This document shows, one piece after another, positions 42,523-51,537 of a stretch of DNA of 64,000 bases; position 1 is the stretch's first letter; each line of letters starts with the position of its first letter. The position numbers were made by a program, and so were the translations under genes. The notes beneath the pieces are model-generated. The model was not told the DNA's origin. It ran no database searches and worked only from the letters and a program-made list of their open reading frames with translations. Origin of the DNA: Kiloniellales bacterium (GTDB lineage Bacteria; Pseudomonadota; Alphaproteobacteria; Kiloniellales; JAKSBE01); the NCBI GenBank assembly GCA_030066685.1, contig JASJBF010000004.1, forward strand, positions 21,594-85,593, read 5' to 3'.

Positions 42523-43187
42523 CGCGAGGCCTCCGCGGCCCCGGCCGGCAGGTCCTGCAGCCCGCCCAGGATCGCGGACAGCTCCGCGCGCCGGGTGTAG
42601 TCCGCCTCGACGTGGGCGAAGGCGATCCGGCCGTCGCGGCCGATCACGTAGGTCGCGGGCACCGGCAGCTCGAAGCTGTCGTCGCCGTTGACGCTCGGCA
42701 GGTCGACGCCGAGGCGGGCGTAGGCGACGCGAAAGATCTCAGGCACCCGGAAGGCGATGCCGAAGCGGCGGGCGACCTCGTTGCCGGGATCGCTGAGCAC
42801 CTGGAAGCCCAGACCAAACTGCTCCACGGTGGCGAGCGAGTAGTCGGGGGTCTGGGGCGAGACCGCGACGAGGCGACCGCCGCGTGCCTCGATCTCGGGC
42901 CGGCGGTCTTGCAGCCGCTCGAGTTGGGCGCTGCAGTGTGGGCACCAATGGCCGCGGTAAAAGACGAGGATCACCGCCGAGTCCTTCAGAAGATCGGACA
43001 GCCTGATTGTCTCGCCCTGGGCATTGGGCAGTGCGAAGTCGGGCGCGGTTTCGCCACGGCCCAGGGCGCGCAGGGCGATGTTGTCATCGAGCAGCTCCCG
43101 GGCCTGTGCCTCCATCTCGCGCTGCTCGTCGCTCGAGGCGGCGAGCCCTCGGCTCGCCAGTTGCTCCACGATGTTCCAGGCCGACAT
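42519..43187 (-). CDS. AhpC/TSA-family peroxiredoxin-like protein
   Basis: 222 residues. A helical N-terminus of about 45 residues precedes a thioredoxin-fold domain (APDFALPNAQGETIRLSDLL, VFYRGHWCPHCSAQL). The WCPHC motif is of thioredoxin/BCP-like form rather than the PxxxTxxC peroxidatic loop, so it may be a disulfide reductase or an atypical peroxiredoxin. First gene of the pair with the cNMP-domain flavoprotein, whose start overlaps its stop; the two probably form an electron-transfer couple. Confidence 0.82.
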   Translation of the reverse strand: MSAWNIVEQLASRGLAASSDEQREMEAQARELLDDNIALRALGRGETAPDFALPNAQGETIRLSDLLKDSAVILVFYRGHWCPHCSAQLERLQDRRPEIEARGGRLVAVSPQTPDYSLATVEQFGLGFQVLSDPGNEVARRFGIAFRVPEIFRVAYARLGVDLPSVNGDDSFELPVPATYVIGRDGRIAFAHVEADYTRRAELSAILGGLQDLPAGAAEASR

Positions 43188-43521
43188 GCGCCGTCATCCT
43201 CCCAGGTGGTAGCGTTGTGCACGTCCCGAAGATGTAGGGCTGCGCCTCGGATCTGAAAGCGAAAAATCGGACCGAATTGGTAGGATTACGGGCAGTCGGC
43301 GATCGTCTGGGCCTGGGCGGAAGATCAGGACACCTGAAGCCGCCGCGTTTGGTCGCCGAATGCGGCCTTCATCCGCCGTTCATGGCCCCGTCAATCACCT
43401 TTCATTCCGCCTTCAAGCAAAGCTCATCCGCGGCTCACTAGTATCTCGACGTTGGACCGGCGAAGGCTGCGCGCGCCCCGCCGGGGTCGAACTCACAATC
43501 CAGAGCGAGAAAGGTACTTCC
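43188..43521. other. 334-bp divergent gap
   Basis: Separates the peroxiredoxin-like gene and the secreted repeat protein. I see no gene and no hexamer pair good enough to call a promoter; an A/T-richer patch at 43390-43445 is the likeliest promoter region for the plus-strand gene. Confidence 0.4.
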
Positions 43522-44406
43522 ATGCAGTCTTCGTTTTCTCGGGTCCTTGGCGCGACCGCCGGGATTGTATTGCTGGCGCAGGCCGGCACCGCGGTCGCGC
43601 AGACCGCCGGCACGCTCGAGGTGCTCGGGTCCGCGGGCAGCGATTCCATCACCATTTCGGTCGGTCCGGCAGCGGGCGAGGTCACGCTCTTCGGCGTGCC
43701 CGGAGTGGCCGACGGCACGGTCTTCACGGGCGTCGACCGCTTGGCCGTTTCGACCTTCAACGGCGACGATACCGTCGAGCTCGACCTCGAGGTCGCGGCG
43801 ATCCGGGTCGACATCGACACCTCGACCGGGGCCGATGTCGTGAAGGTCGCGCAGCGCACCCCGCCGGGCGCGGCAGAGCTCGCCGCCGCCTTCAACTTCG
43901 TCACCTCGACCAATGCCGACAGCATCGAGTTCGCCCTCGAGTCCAGCGCCGCGGAAGTCGATTTGGACATCGGCTTCCGGACCGACACCAACGCCGATCA
44001 GGTCAAGCTGCTGCTCGACCAGCAGGTCCCGGGGACGGTGCAACTGGACGTCGACGGCACGCTGGGCACCAACGCCGACAGCTTCGAACTGGTGGCCAAG
44101 GGTCCGGCCCTGTTCGTCATCAACGGCCGGGTCAGCGGCGAGGTCTTGGACGACATCCTCACCGCCGAGATCGACGGCGCCGCCGCCGGCGCGCTGGTGC
44201 TGTCCGGCGACAGCGGCAACGACAGCGTGAGCTACCTTGCCAAGGCCGAACTCAGCGGTGCGCCTCGGGTGCTGGGCGGCAGCAACGAGGATTCCCTCAA
44301 GCTGCTGGTCGAAGGGCCGCTCGACGGCACGCCATTGCTGGACGGCGGTGCGTTCTTCGATTCCTGCGATGCCAGTCCCGGCGTCCAGGTCATCAACTGC
44401 GAGTAA
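43522..44406 (+). CDS. Secreted beta-repeat protein
   Basis: 294 residues, signal peptide 1-26 (TAVA-QT). The mature protein is made of about eight repeats of 30-40 residues, each with an Asn/Gly-x-Asp-Ser-like turn followed by a short hydrophobic strand: GSDSITISV, NGDDTVELDL, GADVVKVAQ, NADSIEFALE, NADQVKLLLD, NADSFELVAK, GNDSVSYLAK, NEDSLKLLVE. This looks like a short beta-solenoid related in pattern to RTX repeats, so calcium binding is possible. Two cysteines at the C-terminus could cap it. AAAGG 8 bases before the ATG fixes the start. No secretion genes are adjacent. Confidence 0.7.
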   Translation: MQSSFSRVLGATAGIVLLAQAGTAVAQTAGTLEVLGSAGSDSITISVGPAAGEVTLFGVPGVADGTVFTGVDRLAVSTFNGDDTVELDLEVAAIRVDIDTSTGADVVKVAQRTPPGAAELAAAFNFVTSTNADSIEFALESSAAEVDLDIGFRTDTNADQVKLLLDQQVPGTVQLDVDGTLGTNADSFELVAKGPALFVINGRVSGEVLDDILTAEIDGAAAGALVLSGDSGNDSVSYLAKAELSGAPRVLGGSNEDSLKLLVEGPLDGTPLLDGGAFFDSCDASPGVQVINCE

Positions 44407-44460
44407 GCCTGCCGCTGCCCGAGGCGCCCTCGTGCCTGCCGCAGGCTGCTGGCGCCTCGA

Positions 44461-45648
44461 TCAGTCGCCCGCGGCCTGCTGCTCGGCCGCTGCGGAAAGC
44501 CCCGCCGCGGCGGCCGGGAAAGCCTCGGCCTCGCCAAGCGGCAATTGCTCGACGTAGAGCGAGGTCGATGGGAAGGCGAAGCCCGCGCCATTGCCCTCGA
44601 CGATCGCCTTGATCTCGAGCGCGAGGGCCTCCTTGATCGCCAGCCATTCGCCCCAGTTGGTCGTCTTGGTGAAGCAGTAGAGCATGATGTCGATGCTGGA
44701 GCCGGCGAAGGCGTCGACGACGACGAAGGTCGAGACCTTCTTCGGATCGGTCTCGAAGGCCTCGTTGCTCTGGATGTAGTCGCGGATGCCGGCCACCACC
44801 CGACGCAGCTGGTCCTGGGTGGTGCGGTACTCCAGGCCGATCTTCCAGTAGATCCGGCGGTTGGTCATGCGCGCGTAGTTGGTGATCGGCTCGCCCGTCA
44901 GCTGGCTGTTCGAGACCGTGACCAGCGCCTTGTCGAACTGGCGGACCTGCGTCGTCATCAGGCCGACGTGCTCGACCACGCCCTCGACACTGGGGGTCTT
45001 GATCCAGTTGCCGGTCTCGAAGATCCGGTTCAGGAAGATCATCATCCCGGAGAAGAGGTTGGAGACGATGTCCTTGGCCGCCAAGGCGACCGCCATGCCG
45101 ACAAGGCCGAGCCCGCCCAGAACCGCGGCGACGTTGAAGCCCCATTCCTGGAGCACGGCGGCAATACCCAGGGCGATGATCACGATCCTGAGCAAGCGCA
45201 AGAAGAAGGAGCGCAGCGCCTCGCGCGCCGTGGCGGTCGCCTGGATGCGGATCAGCAGGCGGTTGATCAGGAAGGACAGCGGCCCAACGATGTTGTAGAC
45301 CGCCCAGAAGATCGTGAAGGCGATCAGGGAGCGCAGCGCCATCCCGACCCAGACCTGCTCGCGACCGTCGATTCCGGCGACATGGACCGCGACGCTCAGG
45401 CCGACCACGACGAAGACGAAGCGCAGCGGCTTCTCGATGGCGGCCAGGAACATGTCGTCGACGTCGGTGCTGGTCCGGGCGGTCAGCCGCTTCAGCGAGC
45501 CGACGATCAGCCGCGTGAAGGCGCCGCGGCCGAAGACGAAGGCGGTCAGGATCAGGAGGCCGAGAAAGACCTCGCCGAGGTCGGCACCGAAGACCCCGGT
45601 GTTCCAGACGCGGACGACCTCGGCCCAGAATGAGCGCAGAACTTCCAT
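44461..45648 (-). CDS. MscS-family mechanosensitive ion channel
   Basis: 395 residues. Three to five membrane helices in the first 200 residues, with the pore helix GGLGLVGMAVALAAKDIVSN and the beta-domain GMMIFLNRIFETGNWIK, both standard. The cytoplasmic part (VSNSQLTGEPITNYARMTNR) is complete, with an Ala-rich tail. It protects against osmotic downshock. The ATG 45648 is chosen because the longer frame to 45708 begins with a TTG and no ribosome site. Confidence 0.9.
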   Translation of the reverse strand: MEVLRSFWAEVVRVWNTGVFGADLGEVFLGLLILTAFVFGRGAFTRLIVGSLKRLTARTSTDVDDMFLAAIEKPLRFVFVVVGLSVAVHVAGIDGREQVWVGMALRSLIAFTIFWAVYNIVGPLSFLINRLLIRIQATATAREALRSFFLRLLRIVIIALGIAAVLQEWGFNVAAVLGGLGLVGMAVALAAKDIVSNLFSGMMIFLNRIFETGNWIKTPSVEGVVEHVGLMTTQVRQFDKALVTVSNSQLTGEPITNYARMTNRRIYWKIGLEYRTTQDQLRRVVAGIRDYIQSNEAFETDPKKVSTFVVVDAFAGSSIDIMLYCFTKTTNWGEWLAIKEALALEIKAIVEGNGAGFAFPSTSLYVEQLPLGEAEAFPAAAAGLSAAAEQQAAGD

Positions 45649-45758
45649 TGCCGGAGTTGTGTCAGTGAAATCCGAGGCGACGATAGTTGAAGAGATCCAG
45701 GGCGGCAAGGGCGCACGGCCCAGGCTTCGGCCGCACCGTGCCGCCGCGATGCAGGCGC

Positions 45759-45871
45759 CTGGAGCACGATGCTATGAGGTCGAACCGACCTCTTAGCATC
45801 GTGCTCTCAACTGTTGAAGTAGCCCGGAATTCAGATCCGAAGCCCAATCGGCTTCAGATCATTCCGCCCTA
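45759..45871. repeat. Two-hairpin dispersed repeat, copy B
   Basis: On the minus strand this copy reads: hairpin GATC-T-GAAGCC / GGCTTC-G-GATC, linker CTACTTCAACAGTTG, then hairpin AGAGCACGATGCTA ... TAGCATCGTGCTC. It matches 62200-62316 in order and in the linker. Its edge overlaps the stop codon of the cytochrome c gene by about two bases and it lies 110 bases before the MscS start. Confidence 0.8.
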
Positions 45872-46471
45872 GCGACTCTCCGGGAAGCCGGCCCGCATAT
45901 AGATCACCACCTGCCAGATCTCCCGCTCGGAGAGCAGGTCCTTGAATGCCGGCATCTCGCTGCCGAAGGCCTTGCCGCCTTCGGTGATGGTCCAGAGCAG
46001 ATAGCTGTCGGCGGTCTGGGGTTCTTTCTCCAGATAGGCCAGCAGGGCCGGCGAAGGAGCCAGGTCCTTGCCGGCGTTGCCGTCGCCCATGCCACGCGGG
46101 CCGTGGCAGGCGACGCAGTGCTTGGCGTAGACCTTGCTCCCTTCCTTGATCACGCCGCCGGCCTTGGGGTAGGGGCTGGCCTGGTTCAGGTACTCGACCG
46201 GCACGCCCCTCTGGATAAAGGTCTTGTGCCGCTCCGTCCTTTGGTTGTGCATCGGCGTCAGGATCTCCTGATTCCAGACCTTGGCCGGCGGATCCTCCGC
46301 CCAGAGGTCGTAATCGGGGTCCTGCGCGAACTGAGCCCAGCTTGGCCCGGCAAGGGCGCTCAAGGCCAAGGCAGCAAACAACGCGCCCAGGCGTCGGGGT
46401 CTGGGTCCGCGGGGGGTGTCCATGGCGACTTGGTATCCGGGTAGGCCAGCGATGTCCATAACTTTGGTCAT
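45869..46471 (-). CDS. Exported c-type cytochrome
   Basis: 200 residues. A signal peptide lies at about residues 28-46 (SWA-QF). One haem motif CVACH with downstream GPRGMGDG, and a later Met in FGSEMPAFK as the probable sixth ligand: a class I cytochrome c. A segment of about 60 residues before the haem motif (DPDYDLWAEDPPAKVWNQ) is unusual. ATG 46471 has AAGGA 6 bases upstream; ATG 46423 is an alternative start closer to the signal. Likely an electron carrier or dehydrogenase subunit. Confidence 0.83.
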   Translation of the reverse strand: MTKVMDIAGLPGYQVAMDTPRGPRPRRLGALFAALALSALAGPSWAQFAQDPDYDLWAEDPPAKVWNQEILTPMHNQRTERHKTFIQRGVPVEYLNQASPYPKAGGVIKEGSKVYAKHCVACHGPRGMGDGNAGKDLAPSPALLAYLEKEPQTADSYLLWTITEGGKAFGSEMPAFKDLLSEREIWQVVIYMRAGFPESR

Positions 46472-46502
46472 ACCACGTCCTTCGCTCTTTCCCGTCCGGG
46501 CG

Positions 46503-46763
46503 TCAACGCAGGCCCTGGAGATTGGCCACCAGGGCCGTGTTGGCGCGCTTGATCTCGGCAGAGATCTTGTGCGCCATGTCCTGATCGGCGTCGCAGCAGG
46601 CCGACACCACCTTTCGGCTCTCCGCGGATGCCGCCTCGACCGCGTCGCGCATCGCCGCCTCGATGATCGAGGTGACCTGCTGCATGTCGGCCTCGGAGAG
46701 TTCGGCCGAAAGCGCGTCGCAGGCCTGTTCGACCGCGTGTTGAGCTCTGGCTCTCAAGTCCAT
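46503..46763 (-). CDS. Small helical cytoplasmic protein
   Basis: 86 residues, almost wholly alpha-helical by pattern, with heptad-like spacing and a Cys-Cys pair in VVSACCDADQDM. GAGGAG 8 bases before the ATG makes it a credible gene. It lies 31 bases upstream of the cytochrome c gene in the same direction, so probably co-transcribed. No family recognised. Confidence 0.6.
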   Translation of the reverse strand: MDLRARAQHAVEQACDALSAELSEADMQQVTSIIEAAMRDAVEAASAESRKVVSACCDADQDMAHKISAEIKRANTALVANLQGLR

Positions 46764-46927
46764 GAATTCGGCTCCTCATCCCTTGCAAGGCTGCGCCAAG
46801 TCTTATCCGGCAGAGCCTAGACTCCAAAACCCGACAACGAAAGCCGCCTCGGGGGCCGATGGGGCTGGCGATTCGCCGCGGTCTCTTTCATGCTTGCCGA
46901 CGGCAAGGTCCGAGGAGGCGCTTCGGG

Positions 46928-48109
46928 ATGAGCAGGATCGATCGGGTGGAGCTCACCGCCTTCGGCTTTCAGGTCCCCGATCTGGCGCTGGGCAGCCAGG
47001 GGGCGGCCGGCGTGGGCAACATGATCTACCGCAAGGGCGGCAAGCTGGAGGTCACCCGCTATGCCCTGCGGATCTTCTGCGACGACGGCGCCGAGGGCGC
47101 CTACGTCACCCACTGGGTCGGCACGCCCTCGACCTTCGGGCAGATGCAGATGCTGGCGCCCAACCTCATCGGCCGCGATCCGGAGCAGCGCGAGATCCTC
47201 TGGGACGACCTGAAGCGCGAGGTCCGGGCCTACGATCACATGGGCCACGGCCCGATCGATATCGCCCTTTGGGACCTGGTCGGCCGGCGCTACGGCATCT
47301 CGGTTGCGACGATGATCGGCGCCTTCCGCGACCGTCTGCCGACCTACGCCAGCACCTACCACGGCCAGGCCGAGCCGGGCGGGCTGGACAGCGTCGAGGC
47401 CTTTTGCGACTACGCCGAGGCTTGCAAGGAACAGGGCTTTGCGGCCTTCAAGATCCACGGCTGGCACGACGGCGACGCCAAGCGCGAGGCGGCCAACCTG
47501 CTGGCGGTGCGCGCGCGGGTCGGCGACGACATGCGGCTGATGCTCGACCCGGCCTGCCAGCTGCGCAGCTTCCTGGACGCGCTCTACGTCGGGCGGGCCT
47601 GCGACGAGGCCGGCTACTTCTGGTACGAGGACCCCTACCGTGACGCCGGCACCTCGGCCTTCGGCCAGCAGCGCCTGCGCGAGAAGCTCAAGACCCCGAT
47701 CCTGGTCAGCGAGCACGTCCGCGGCCTGGAGGCCAAGGCCGGCTTTCTGCTGGCCGGCGGCTGCGACATGATCCACGCCGACCCGGAGTACGACCTCGGC
47801 ATCACCGGGGCGCTCAAGGTCGCGCATCTCTGCGAGGCCCTGGGCCTGGACGTCCAGATCCACGCCTGCGGGCCGGCGCACCGGGCGGTGTCGGCGGCGC
47901 TGCGCAACACCCACTATTACGAGCTCGCCTTGATCGGCCCCGGGATGGCGAACTGCGTGCCGCCGGTCTACGCCTGCGGCTATGCCGATCAGGCCGAGGC
48001 CCTGGCGGCCGACGGCACCCTGCCGGTGCCGCAGGGACCGGGCCTCGGAGTTGGCTACGACTGGGATTTCATCGAGAAGCACCAGGTCGCGCGGCAGGTC
48101 TTCGACTGA
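46928..48109 (+). CDS. Mandelate racemase/muconate lactonizing family enzyme
   Basis: 393 residues, enolase superfamily. N-terminal capping domain, then a barrel with metal ligands in LMLDPACQ, WYEDPYRD and LVSEHVRG, the FKIHGWHDGD segment (K-x-H in place of the racemase K-x-K) and a C-terminal base in QIHACGPAHRA. It acts on a hydroxy acid, probably as a dehydratase or racemase; the substrate is not predictable. GAGGAGG 9 bases before ATG 46928 rules out the longer frame to 46859. Confidence 0.88.
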   Translation: MSRIDRVELTAFGFQVPDLALGSQGAAGVGNMIYRKGGKLEVTRYALRIFCDDGAEGAYVTHWVGTPSTFGQMQMLAPNLIGRDPEQREILWDDLKREVRAYDHMGHGPIDIALWDLVGRRYGISVATMIGAFRDRLPTYASTYHGQAEPGGLDSVEAFCDYAEACKEQGFAAFKIHGWHDGDAKREAANLLAVRARVGDDMRLMLDPACQLRSFLDALYVGRACDEAGYFWYEDPYRDAGTSAFGQQRLREKLKTPILVSEHVRGLEAKAGFLLAGGCDMIHADPEYDLGITGALKVAHLCEALGLDVQIHACGPAHRAVSAALRNTHYYELALIGPGMANCVPPVYACGYADQAEALAADGTLPVPQGPGLGVGYDWDFIEKHQVARQVFD

Positions 48110-48214
48110 GACCGGCGGATCTCCGGGGCGGCCGGCGGTGCGGCGCCGAGGTGGACCCCTTTCGCCGCCTGGTGATAGCATTGCCCGGCGAGTGTCATTC
48201 TCTTGGGGGGAGCA

Positions 48215-48556
48215 ATGATCGGAACATTCGGGGGTCGGCCGCGGCCGGCCGCCTGCTTGTCGGCCGTCCTCTTGGGCCTGGCCTCCTGCACGGCGAGCGC
48301 GCCGCCGCCCAAGGAAATCGATTCCTACGATCGGGCGGTTTCCGGGTGGATGGAGGAAACCGAGGCCAGCCTTATCAATGCCTGGGGGATTCCCCAGAAG
48401 ACCCACAGCATGGAGACCGGTGGCCGGGTCATCGAGTACGTCCGGGTCAAGTCAGGAAAGACCCTTTGCACGACCCGCTTCACCATCGACGGCTACGGGG
48501 TGGTCAAGAAGGCTTGGTTCCGCGGCTCGGACTGCCAGGTGCCCAGCAGCGGCTGA
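48215..48556 (+). CDS. Small predicted lipoprotein
   Basis: 113 residues. Lipobox LASC near residue 25; the mature part has a SYDRAVSGWMEETEASLINA helix, WGIPQK turn, and strands RVIEYVRV and CTTRFTIDGYGVV, with two cysteines. The pattern (helix, then WG-P turn, then a hairpin) recalls SmpA/BamE-like folds but is too short to claim it. GGGGGGAG before ATG 48215. Confidence 0.65.
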   Translation: MIGTFGGRPRPAACLSAVLLGLASCTASAPPPKEIDSYDRAVSGWMEETEASLINAWGIPQKTHSMETGGRVIEYVRVKSGKTLCTTRFTIDGYGVVKKAWFRGSDCQVPSSG

Positions 48557-48610
48557 CACCGCGCCCAAAGCGCGGCGCGGCACCGGGATTGCCTCGCGTA
48601 AGCGCCCCGC

Positions 48611-49363
48611 TCATTTGACGAGATGGAAGGCGACGGAGAAGGGGTGCAGTCGAAGCTGCGCCAGGCGCTCCGGGCTCAGGTCGGCCGTCGCGTCGTCGGC
48701 CGGGGCCGGTTCATCGAAGTCCTCGATTCGGAACCCCGCCTTTCGGAAGGCCTGCCAGTAACGGCTCAGCGGTCGGTGGAACCAGACGAATTCGCTGCTG
48801 AAGTGGTTCCAGGGCGGCTCCGTCACTCTGCGCTCTTCGAAGTAGGAGTCGCGCCAGACGAAGGTGGCCTGCGGCGCGAGGCCCTGTGCGGTCGCGTCGG
48901 GAAGCGGGAAGCAGGGATGGCTGAAGACAAGGACCGCAGCCCCACCGGGCCGGAGCACCCGGTGAAAGGCCCGCAGCGCCGCATCGAGCTCGGGCAGATC
49001 CATCAGCACGTAGTTCGACACGATGCGATCGAGGCAGGCGTCGGCGATGCTGGGCAGCTCGGCACAAGACTCGACGCGGAAGTCGATCTTCAGCGCCGGA
49101 TCGCTCTCCCGGCGCGCCACCGCGATCATGCGGGCGGCCGCGTCGACCCCGAGCACGCGCGCCCCGCGCGTGGCCAGCTGGCGGCTCAAATAGCCGGTGC
49201 CGCAACCCGCGTCGAGGACGTTGAGGCCCGCCACCTCTCCGAGAAAGCGCCAGAGAACGGGATCCGAGTTGACCCGACGGTTGTCGTCGCCGTCATGACC
49301 AACCTGCCGGTGCCACTCTTCGGCCTTGCGGTTCCAAAGGCCAACGGTCTCGTCTTCGGACAT
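48611..49363 (-). CDS. Class I SAM-dependent methyltransferase
   Basis: 250 residues. Motif I VLDAGCGTGYLSRQLA, acidic loop end GVDAAARMI, and the post-I RIVSNYVLMDLPELDAALRA segment are all present; the C-terminal part with YFEERRVTEPPWNHFSSEF resembles small-molecule methyltransferases of unknown substrate. Convergent with the upstream lipoprotein gene. Confidence 0.85.
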   Translation of the reverse strand: MSEDETVGLWNRKAEEWHRQVGHDGDDNRRVNSDPVLWRFLGEVAGLNVLDAGCGTGYLSRQLATRGARVLGVDAAARMIAVARRESDPALKIDFRVESCAELPSIADACLDRIVSNYVLMDLPELDAALRAFHRVLRPGGAAVLVFSHPCFPLPDATAQGLAPQATFVWRDSYFEERRVTEPPWNHFSSEFVWFHRPLSRYWQAFRKAGFRIEDFDEPAPADDATADLSPERLAQLRLHPFSVAFHLVK

Positions 49364-49475
49364 TCCCTTGGCTCTCCAGGCATTATCCTGCAGCGCCCGT
49401 TATACGACGATCAGGCTAGTGTGGTGGTTCCTAAGTTCGGACGCGGCTCGGCGCAGAGGTGAGAGGAGAGCGGGC

Positions 49476-50273
49476 ATGTCGAAGACGAAGACTGTTGAGG
49501 CGATCTCCACGGCCTGCGACGGTCGCGAGGTGATACGCAGGATCGTCCTGGCGGCGGCTCTGACGCTCGCCGTCAACACCCTGCCACCCGGCGTGGCTCT
49601 GGCCCAGAGCGACTTCCTGAAGAAGGGCCTCGACACGCTGATGGGGAGCGATTCGGGCGATGGGGTCCTCAGCACTGAGGACATGGCCGCCGGCTTGCGC
49701 GAGGCCCTGCGCGTCGGCTCGGAGCGCGTGGTCGCAAAGGTCGGGGCGGCCGACGGCTTCAACCTGGATCCCGAGATCCACATTCCCTTGCCCGGCACCT
49801 TCCGGCAGGTCCAGTCGGCCCTGAAGACCGTCGGCCTCTCTGATCTGGCCGACGACGTTGAACTGAAGCTCAACCGGGCGGCCGAGGCGGCGGCACCCGA
49901 AGCCCGGGATCTCTTCGTCCAGGCGATCCGCGAGATGTCCTTGGACGACGCCAAGGCGATCTTCGATGGTCCGGACGACGCGGCGACCCAATACTTCAAA
50001 GGCAGGATGTCGGCGCCGTTGGCGCGCAAGATGGCGCCGGTCGTCGACCGCAGCCTGGCCGATGTCGGAGCCCTCGCGTCCGTCGATCGGATGATGCAGA
50101 GCTATCGGGCCATCCCCTTCGTGCCCGACGTCAAGGCGGACCTGCGCAGCTACGTGGTCGGCAAAGCGCTGGACGGCATCTTCTTCTACGTCGCCAAGGA
50201 GGAGGCGGCGATCCGCAAGAACCCCGCGGCGCGCAGCACGGAGCTTCTGAAGCGGGTCTTCGGATCCGGCTGA
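49476..50273 (+). CDS. DUF4197 family exported protein
   Basis: 265 residues, signal-like segment at 23-43. The mature part is the DUF4197 pattern: GLREALRVGSERVVAKVG, NLDPEIHIPLPGTFRQVQSA, DLFVQAIREMSLDDAKAIFD and DAATQYFKGRM, then a C-terminal helix-rich part. The family is widespread in proteobacteria and has no known role. GAGGAGAG before ATG 49476. It converges with the DUF2807 gene (6 bases). Confidence 0.8.
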   Translation: MSKTKTVEAISTACDGREVIRRIVLAAALTLAVNTLPPGVALAQSDFLKKGLDTLMGSDSGDGVLSTEDMAAGLREALRVGSERVVAKVGAADGFNLDPEIHIPLPGTFRQVQSALKTVGLSDLADDVELKLNRAAEAAAPEARDLFVQAIREMSLDDAKAIFDGPDDAATQYFKGRMSAPLARKMAPVVDRSLADVGALASVDRMMQSYRAIPFVPDVKADLRSYVVGKALDGIFFYVAKEEAAIRKNPAARSTELLKRVFGSG

Positions 50274-50279
50274 TCCGCC

Positions 50280-51254
50280 CTATTGCCCGATCGAAAGTCC
50301 GCCGCCCTCGTCGTAGGTGATCGCGCCGGAAAAGGAGCGCAGGCGCAGAGTGCCTCGATGGGCCCGGATCTTTGCCGAGCCCGAGCCGTTGACGGTGACG
50401 TCCGGATTCCACGCCGTGCCGTCGAAGCTGAAGTCGCCGGAGCCGTTGAGGCGCAACCGCAGCGGGTTCGCCTCGCCGGCGCCGATCTGCAGGCCTCCGC
50501 TGCCGTTGATCAGCACCTCGACCGGGCCGTTCACCGCAGCAGCCCTGGTATCGCCGCTGCCGGCAGTGTCGTGGCGCAGCCCGCCGGCGACCGCGCCCAG
50601 GGAGATGTCGCCGCTTCCCGACTTGTCGATCTCGGCCTCGCCGACATCGCCGACGGTGAGGTCGCTGCTGCCGCTCGCAAGGACGGAAAGCCGGCCGGAG
50701 ACCTTGCCCAAGTTGATGTTGCCGCGGCCGTGAAGCTTCAGGTCCGCTTCGCTGACGTTGCCGACCTCGGCGTCCAGCAGGCTGACGTCCAGCTTTAGCG
50801 GGGCGGCGATGTCGCCGATCCTGGCCTCGCCGATGACACGCTCGAGCACCACCGCCGTCCCCGCCGGGACGCGAAGGGTGATGTTCGGATAGATATCGCG
50901 CCAGGGATAGAGCTGCCGTTCCGGGAAATCGAGCCAGTCTTTCTTGCGCCGGATGATCAGGGCCTTGCCGTCCTTGCGCAGGGAGATGTCGTCCAACAGG
51001 CGCGCTTCGCCCTCTATCAGGACCTCGACCTTGGGCTCCCTGCCGATTGCCACCTCGATACTGCCGATCACGTCGACCAGGTGCAGCGTCTCGGCCTCGA
51101 AACGCTTCGGGCCGATCCGCTTGCTGTCCGCCGCGGCCGGCGAGGCAAGAGCCAAGAGGAGGAGCGCCAGGATGCCGCCCGACAGGGCGCGGGCCGGCGT
51201 TCTTGGCAGGGCTGCCGAGGATGCGGGCGAAAGGGCCGCAGCGATCGCTATCAT
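50280..51254 (-). CDS. GIN-domain (DUF2807) exported beta-helix protein
   Basis: 324 residues, signal peptide 25-42. A head part with EVAIGREPKVEVLIEGEARL, then a run of short repeats typical of DUF2807/GIN domains: GNVSEADLKLHGRGNINLG, GSSDLTVGDVGEAEIDKSGSGDISLG, NGSGGLQIGAG, LNGSGDFSFDG, VNGSGSAKIR. These form a right-handed parallel helix at the cell surface or in the periplasm. No charged active-site cluster is seen, so a binding rather than catalytic role is likely. Confidence 0.8.
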   Translation of the reverse strand: MIAIAAALSPASSAALPRTPARALSGGILALLLLALASPAAADSKRIGPKRFEAETLHLVDVIGSIEVAIGREPKVEVLIEGEARLLDDISLRKDGKALIIRRKKDWLDFPERQLYPWRDIYPNITLRVPAGTAVVLERVIGEARIGDIAAPLKLDVSLLDAEVGNVSEADLKLHGRGNINLGKVSGRLSVLASGSSDLTVGDVGEAEIDKSGSGDISLGAVAGGLRHDTAGSGDTRAAAVNGPVEVLINGSGGLQIGAGEANPLRLRLNGSGDFSFDGTAWNPDVTVNGSGSAKIRAHRGTLRLRSFSGAITYDEGGGLSIGQ

Positions 51255-51537
51255 GGCAACTGTCCCGTTTCGCGAGAGCGGATCTTGGTTAGACGAGACC
51301 GAGCCTGGTTTCGTCCGTCCGAGCGAACCCGCCCGCGCTCAGTGTTCCGACGCCGGATTCAGACGTAGCGCCGATCTGGCCTTGCGCCTCAATCCGACTT
51401 TTTGGCCGTTCTACATATTTAGGTATGGGGTTCGGGTCCAGCACCGCATTGATAGCAATCAATCGCGGAAGCGCACGAAAAGCGTGCCGGAACCCAAGGC
51501 GCGTCCCGCTGGCCGTCCGGCCGACGACAGCCGTCGG

